Assembly: GCA_017558505.1 (NCBI GenBank)
Contig: JAFYUM010000006.1
Coordinates: 124,001 to 188,000, forward strand
Origin: Ruminococcus sp.
GTDB lineage: Bacteria > Bacillota > Clostridia > Oscillospirales > Ruminococcaceae
DNA: 64,000 bases
Direction: 5' to 3'
The notes beneath the pieces are model-generated. The model saw only the letters and a list, made by a program, of their open reading frames with translations. It did no database searches and was not told the DNA's origin. The translations under genes and the position numbers were made by a program. Shown here in pieces: positions 62,100 to 64,000 of the stretch; the stretch's first letter is position 1, and each line of letters begins with the position of its first letter.

Positions 62100-64000
62100 T
62101 TAATCTTCATACTTTTTGAGATTTTCCCTCTTACGCTCAATTTCGCCGTTTATATCACGGTTGTACCAGATCAGCGTATCACGGGGATTTTCGCCCTCGT
62201 TTACCGTTTCACGGAAAGCGTTCATGATATTTCGTGTAACGGCATATGATGAGGGAATAACAGGGATTTCCACAAGTTCCTTCTGCTGTGCATACAGACG
62301 GTCAAGCTCCTCCGCCGACCATGAAAGCTGTGAAAGAGCCGCTGTATTTGCTGTGTCAAAACGTCCGAGAGTGCCGAGAAGTCCCTCTGCACGCATGGCA
62401 TATTCAGCCTGTGTTTCAGCCGATGTAAACCACTTTATGAATTTCCATGCACCGATTTTATTTTCAGCGCTCTTGAATATAACCGCACCCGAACCGCCTG
62501 AATTTGCGGCATGGGATACGCTTCCGTCAGCCTGTGCTGTTCCCGGGACAGGGAAGAACTCCCACAACCCCGATATTTCGGGGGCGGCGGATTCAAGCTG
62601 ATTTGCAAAGGTGTAATTCTGTATAACTATGGGATATTCACCTGTTCTGAAACGTGTGAAAGCATCATAGCTCTGTTCAAAGCTGTATTTTGTATAGAAA
62701 TCAGTCCATTCTTCAAAGGACCTGACAGCTTCCACAGAATTGAAGGTTGACGCCGTAAGATCACTGTTGTAGTAATTTTCCCCTTTCTGGAGCATGAGCA
62801 TGGCAAAGGTATGCCCCGATTCAGTGGCTGGGGAAATATTTGCAGAGGGGAGAACAAGTCCCACGTTCATATAATTCCGTTGTATTGCAGGGAGCATATC
62901 AATCAGCTCCGTCCATGTTTCCGGAGGAGAGGTATAGCCAAGCTCCAAAAGTATATCTGTGCGGCAGAACATCATAGGAAAGCTCTGGCTTACAGGCAGA
63001 CCGTATGTGCCGCCGTTATATTCGTAATGGGTGAGGGCGTTTTCCTGAAATTGTGCAGCTACATTGTTGAAATCGGGAAAACGTGAAATATCCACGAGCA
63101 TTTCACGTGCGGCAAGGTTTACGGGAAATTCGCCGCCAAGGAAAAGTGCCGCATCAGGGCCTTTTCCTGCAAGTGAAGCTTCCACAATGCCGCCTGTTAC
63201 AAGGTTTATGGAAATAGGAATATCATATTCGGGAATGAACTCATTTTCCGTCAATTCCTTTACAATCTGTGCCTGGTCACGTCCTAAAGCAACCCAGATT
63301 TCCACTGCTTCCTCGTCCTTTACATCGGAAAGAGTGGTATAGTCCTCGAAAAATGAGCCGAAAAAGCCTTTCAGTCCGAAGCTTAACGATTTACCCAGTT
63401 TTTCTTCACAGTTGGAAAAATCTGCATTTTTTCCCGCAAACTCGATATAGTCAAGTTCAAGGGGCTGGTCACGGTATTCACGCACCCATGCTGTAATTGA
63501 GCTTATGTTATTTTTTATCTGTGTGAGATAATCGGGGATTTTCAGGGGTTTTTTCACGCATTTGTCAAGAATGGCAGCAGTCGAATTGAGAATTGCCGCC
63601 TCCGAGCCTGATGTGCCGGAAAGAGCTTCTATATCCGCCTGTATGGTTTTAAGTTCGGCTGAAATACGGCTGAAATCTTCAATAAGCCCGTCAACCTTTT
63701 CGTGAACATAATAGTCGGTATATTTATCGGGAGAAGGTCCCGTTATCATAATTATTTTTCTGTAGCAGTCATTGAGTTCGTCTGCGGAATTTTCAAGGCG
63801 GCGGAGGGAATCCCCGATTTTGCCTGTAACGCATTCCATTGTAATGGTGTGCGAACGTCCGCCTTCGAGATATACATATATATCCTCTCCGCTGTCGGTC
63901 TGCGGTGTAACTGTTTTCCAGTCATTGTCGTAGAAGAATTCAACGCAGTCAAGCTCCTTGCATGGAACTTTACCGTCAATGTAAATACGCCTGTTGGAGA
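62100..64000 (-). CDS. extracellular solute-binding protein with N-terminal extension, 5' end outside window
   Basis: The frame is open to the end of the window, so at least 632 residues are seen and the gene is 5' partial; the ATG at 63839 is internal. The visible N-terminal part (VEFFYDNDWKTVTPQ, DIYVYLEGGRSHTITME) looks like a beta-sandwich with an aromatic ligand surface, followed by a helical linker. From about 63300 downward the protein is a family-1 solute-binding domain: LAGKGPDAALFLGGEFPVNLA, YGLPVSQSFPMMFCRTDIL, ETWTELIDMLPAIQ, and HAANSGGSGAVIFKSAENK. It presumably delivers sugar to the permeases that follow on the same strand. Confidence 0.85.
   Translation of the reverse strand, partial: SNRRIYIDGKVPCKELDCVEFFYDNDWKTVTPQTDSGEDIYVYLEGGRSHTITMECVTGKIGDSLRRLENSADELNDCYRKIIMITGPSPDKYTDYYVHEKVDGLIEDFSRISAELKTIQADIEALSGTSGSEAAILNSTAAILDKCVKKPLKIPDYLTQIKNNISSITAWVREYRDQPLELDYIEFAGKNADFSNCEEKLGKSLSFGLKGFFGSFFEDYTTLSDVKDEEAVEIWVALGRDQAQIVKELTENEFIPEYDIPISINLVTGGIVEASLAGKGPDAALFLGGEFPVNLAAREMLVDISRFPDFNNVAAQFQENALTHYEYNGGTYGLPVSQSFPMMFCRTDILLELGYTSPPETWTELIDMLPAIQRNYMNVGLVLPSANISPATESGHTFAMLMLQKGENYYNSDLTASTFNSVEAVRSFEEWTDFYTKYSFEQSYDAFTRFRTGEYPIVIQNYTFANQLESAAPEISGLWEFFPVPGTAQADGSVSHAANSGGSGAVIFKSAENKIGAWKFIKWFTSAETQAEYAMRAEGLLGTLGRFDTANTAALSQLSWSAEELDRLYAQQKELVEIPVIPSSYAVTRNIMNAFRETVNEGENPRDTLIWYNRDINGEIERKRENLKKYED

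Noticed and set aside
63837..63839. ATG at 63839 as the start of the solute-binding gene
   Set aside because: The frame stays open with protein-like sequence to the window end, and no signal peptide follows this ATG.

Overview
The window looks like a chromosomal segment of a cellulolytic Ruminococcus, most like R. flavefaciens (inference). Reasons: two secreted family-5 glycoside hydrolases that end in Thr/Pro/Lys linkers and type-I-like dockerins, moderate GC, Firmicutes-type gene clusters, and strong GGAGG ribosome sites. Sporulation-linked genes (dpaA, dpaB, spoVS, ymdB, ricT) place it in a lineage that forms spores or descends from spore formers. I saw no tRNA, rRNA, CRISPR array, transposase or phage structural gene.

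Layout. 1-2.3 kb: end of a glycan-biosynthesis operon (partial GT4 glycosyltransferase, nucleotide-sugar reductase, coiled-coil protein). 2.3-8.9 kb: F-type ATP synthase operon a-c-b-[delta-alpha]-gamma-beta-epsilon. The delta and alpha subunits are one continuous 674-residue reading frame. The operon is preceded by a promoter, an attenuator-like hairpin and a MITE-like palindromic element. 9-11.4 kb: secD-secF. 11.5-19.4 kb (minus strand): zinc-ribbon membrane protein, GH5-dockerin cellulase, solute-binding lipoprotein, large membrane-anchored protein. 19.6-23.2 kb (plus): DUF1836 regulator with a palindrome-rich promoter, then small membrane proteins and a prohibitin-like SPFH protein. The spacers here carry a potential G-quadruplex and a family of hairpins with GGGG loops. 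24.1-25.85 kb: an AT-rich two-gene unit of unknown function.

25.9-37.8 kb: cysS, a DUF5684 protein, dipicolinate synthase dpaAB behind a sigma-K-like promoter, pheA, a short cobalamin-dependent metH, a CorA transporter with an elaborate leader, a secreted protein with a caspase-like His/Cys pair, and glyS. 38-40 kb: second GH5-dockerin enzyme. 40-46 kb: DUF4363/DUF421, DUF1540, ireB, a uridine-kinase-like protein, spoVS, ymdB, prfB and a lipoprotein. 46-53 kb: uvrC, then a minus-strand housekeeping run (small coiled-coil gene, sigma-region-4-like gene, yaaO-like decarboxylase, holB, ricT, queH, ybaK) resembling the B. subtilis yaaO-holB-yaaT neighbourhood. 53-64 kb: one long minus-strand operon with a solute-binding protein (runs off the window), two complete pairs of CUT1-type sugar permeases, an NHL-repeat protein, a Yip1 protein and a 934-residue DUF5696 protein. 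No ATPase for it is visible.

The most unusual items are the delta-alpha ATP synthase fusion, the DUF5696/Yip1/NHL double-permease operon, the AT-rich unknown pair at 24-26 kb, the GGGG-loop hairpins and G-quadruplex motif at 20-23 kb, and several promoter-embedded palindromes that mark unknown operators. Family assignments come from recognising motifs by eye; no database search was run.
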